Assembly: GCF_003994475.1 (NCBI RefSeq)
Contig: NZ_RZNY01000008.1
Location: 62,001 to 126,000, forward strand
DNA: 64,000 nucleotides
From: Paenibacillus anaericanus
GTDB lineage: Bacteria > Bacillota > Bacilli > Paenibacillales > Paenibacillaceae
Reading direction: 5' to 3'
Each line of letters opens with the position of its first letter. Position 1 is the stretch's first letter. Both the position numbers and the translations under genes were made by a program. Of the stretch, positions 62,517-64,000 are shown piece after piece. The notes under the pieces were generated by a model. That model did not search any database. It had not been told where the DNA came from and saw nothing but the letters and a program-made list of their open reading frames with translations.

Positions 62517-63818
62517 ATGAAATTCAGAACCTGGAACGTTGGAAAGATGAGACGTAATCTAATGCATGTGCTCGCCATGGGCCAAACGTTTCTGCTACTG
62601 TCGGTTCTATCCGTGGTATTTTTTGTTTTGTTAGGGTTTGGCGGTATTGCAGAGAAACACTTCAACACTTCACCTGTTACCTCTATGAAGGGATTAGCGT
62701 CTTCCCTGTCGAGCAATTTTTTTATCGGAATGCTAGGTATGGAATTGCCACAAAGTACAACGGAGAAGCAAGCCCCCACCTTTTCGGGAAAACAAATGAC
62801 TACGTTTGTGTTTCAATTGCTGACGGATATTAATCCCTCTGATCCGAAAAGCCTTGTTGCTCGTGAAGTGCCAGGCTTAGGTGCAGATAGCCCCATACTG
62901 CTGCGTACTGGATCGGGGAACGAGACGGTGCAGGCACCGGAGGACTATCGCCCTGGGACTGGAGCGGAAGGAAGTGCACCCGATCATCAGGATCCAGGAG
63001 ACATTACACATCCAGAGCCTGATGTTGAATCAGGGCAACCTGAACCTTCTGAAGCCCCAGATGGGGGAACGAAGGATCCGGAAGATCCAGCCATCAAACC
63101 TGGGAACAAGAATATCTTCATGATCTATCATTCTCATCCACAAGAATCATATAATCCACTATTGGGCAAGGACATCGATAACCCTGGGTCGACAGATCGC
63201 AAGAAGAATGTAGGGCTCGTCGGAGACATCCTTTCTAAGGAACTCGAACGTAAAGGTGTTGCTTCTCTCCATGCTTATGAGAACTATGCGGCTACAGTAA
63301 GTGGCTATAATTATAATTATTCCTACAAATATACGCGCGAAACGATTAAGCAAGCTATGGCGGAAAACGGTAAGCTGCAATATTTTATCGACATTCACAG
63401 AGATTCGCAGCGTCATGAGAAAACAACGACAACGATCAATGGAGAGACTTATGCGCAAGTGTATTTTATCATTGGTCACGGTAACGAGAACTGGCAGAAG
63501 AATGAAGCATTTGCGAGTTCCATTCATGATCGTCTAGAGAAGTCCTACTCAGGCATATCACGAGGGATCTGGGGCAAAACATCATCGCAAGGAAACGGGG
63601 AGTATAACCAGTCTATATCACCTGAGAGCATATTAATCGAGATCGGCGGGATAGACAATACGAAGGAAGAACTAGAACGGACGACTAAAGTATTGGCCGG
63701 GATACTGGCAGATCTGTATTGGGAAAGCCAAAGTGCAGATAAAGCAAGCTCTTTGACCAAGGATAATAAGAAGGTATCCACACCAGAAAAGAAAACTGCA
63801 ACGAGCAAAAAGTCATAA
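62517..63818 (+). CDS. spoIIP: Stage II sporulation protein P (peptidoglycan amidase/endopeptidase)
   Basis: This membrane-anchored cell-wall hydrolase (433 residues) works with SpoIID and SpoIIM in forespore engulfment. It has a membrane helix (about 18-45), a long Pro/Glu/Asp/Gly-rich linker (about residues 140-205), and the amidase domain: IFMIYHSHPQESYNP (metal His), YFIDIHRDSQR and ILIEIGGIDNTKEELERT (catalytic Glu). I chose ATG 62517, 10 bases after AGGAGG. The repeat element ends 21 bases before the start, so the promoter must lie in or before it. Confidence 0.95.
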   Translation: MKFRTWNVGKMRRNLMHVLAMGQTFLLLSVLSVVFFVLLGFGGIAEKHFNTSPVTSMKGLASSLSSNFFIGMLGMELPQSTTEKQAPTFSGKQMTTFVFQLLTDINPSDPKSLVAREVPGLGADSPILLRTGSGNETVQAPEDYRPGTGAEGSAPDHQDPGDITHPEPDVESGQPEPSEAPDGGTKDPEDPAIKPGNKNIFMIYHSHPQESYNPLLGKDIDNPGSTDRKKNVGLVGDILSKELERKGVASLHAYENYAATVSGYNYNYSYKYTRETIKQAMAENGKLQYFIDIHRDSQRHEKTTTTINGETYAQVYFIIGHGNENWQKNEAFASSIHDRLEKSYSGISRGIWGKTSSQGNGEYNQSISPESILIEIGGIDNTKEELERTTKVLAGILADLYWESQSADKASSLTKDNKKVSTPEKKTATSKKS

Positions 63819-63866
63819 TGGACGAGGTTGGAGAGAAGGTAATTTAGATGGAAGAGAGTGATCTCC

Positions 63867-64000
63867 ATGGCCAAAACGATGAGAAATGGTCTGCTGTATG
63901 GCATCCTACTTGTAGTAGGCGTTACCTTTGGGATGCAGATGGCGGAGTCGGGTACACGAACCACTTATGGACCAAGCCTAGATAACGGTGCATCTACCGT
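63867..64000 (+). CDS. yqxA: YqxA-like (DUF3679) protein, partial
   Basis: The window ends inside this gene. About 44 residues are visible (MAKTMRNGLLYGILLVVGVT then FGMQMAESGT...): a short basic start and one membrane helix. Its place directly after spoIIP, before the expected lepA, matches yqxA of Bacillus. The start ATG 63867 has only a weak box; an overlapping frame from 63847 is unlikely. Confidence 0.75.
   Translation, partial: MAKTMRNGLLYGILLVVGVTFGMQMAESGTRTTYGPSLDNGAST

Overview
The window is a contiguous piece of chromosome from an endospore-forming, naturally competence-equipped member of the Bacillota. I infer Paenibacillus or a close relative. The reasons are the spoVA, gpr and spoIIP genes, the comE locus, the yqeG-yqeH-aroE-yhbY-nadD-yqeK-rsfS order known from Bacillus, strong AGGAGG-type ribosome binding sites, U-tailed terminators, a leucine T-box leader, and many YesM/YesN-LplA-type carbohydrate systems. 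No rRNA, tRNA, transposase, phage gene or CRISPR array was seen.

Left third (1 to about 31,400): carbohydrate accessory region. Module 1 (1-11,588) holds a divergent AraC regulator and a GH31 alpha-xylosidase (yicI type). An operon follows: YesM-type sensor kinase, two LplB/YtcP-type permeases, an LplA-type lipoprotein and a GH95 fucosidase. Module 2 (11,695-15,757) holds an AraC regulator divergent from a GH42 beta-galactosidase, followed by an APH-fold kinase. Module 3 (16,002-30,233) holds an AraC regulator divergent from an FAD oxidoreductase, then a YesM/YesN pair, an ABC sugar importer (lipoprotein and two permeases), a GH38 alpha-mannosidase and a CE7 acetyl esterase. Neither importer carries an ATPase, so both probably borrow a shared MsmX-type ATPase. 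Xylosidase, fucosidase, galactosidase and acetyl esterase together would fit the side chains of acetylated fucogalacto-xyloglucan; this is inference. A convergent M42 peptidase closes the region.

Middle (31,400-38,400): a 26-residue membrane peptide with a possible SigK promoter, the spoVAC-spoVAD-spoVAE dipicolinate channel genes behind a SigG-like promoter, and a MoxR ATPase-DUF58-transglutaminase operon.

Right part (38,400-64,000): the conserved yqeG-to-gpr region. Compared with my recollection of the Bacillus order it contains extra genes: a CvfB-like S1 protein, an RNase J, a GT39-like membrane protein, T-box-leuS, an ECF sigma/anti-sigma pair, and a WG-repeat protein. comER is divergent from comEA-comEB-comEC; holA, rpsT (minus strand), gpr, spoIIP and the start of a yqxA-like gene follow.

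The most interesting unexplained features lie between genes. They are a decayed second copy of the CE7 esterase 3' end with its terminator (15,774-15,898), a ladder of about 50-bp hairpin repeats before rsfS (42,546-42,780), an element of about 210 bp flanked by direct repeats before spoIIP (62,286-62,495), a perfect palindrome filling the spacer of the probable ECF promoter (56,385-56,401), and a hairpin covering the ribosome binding site of the first permease operon (5,198-5,245).
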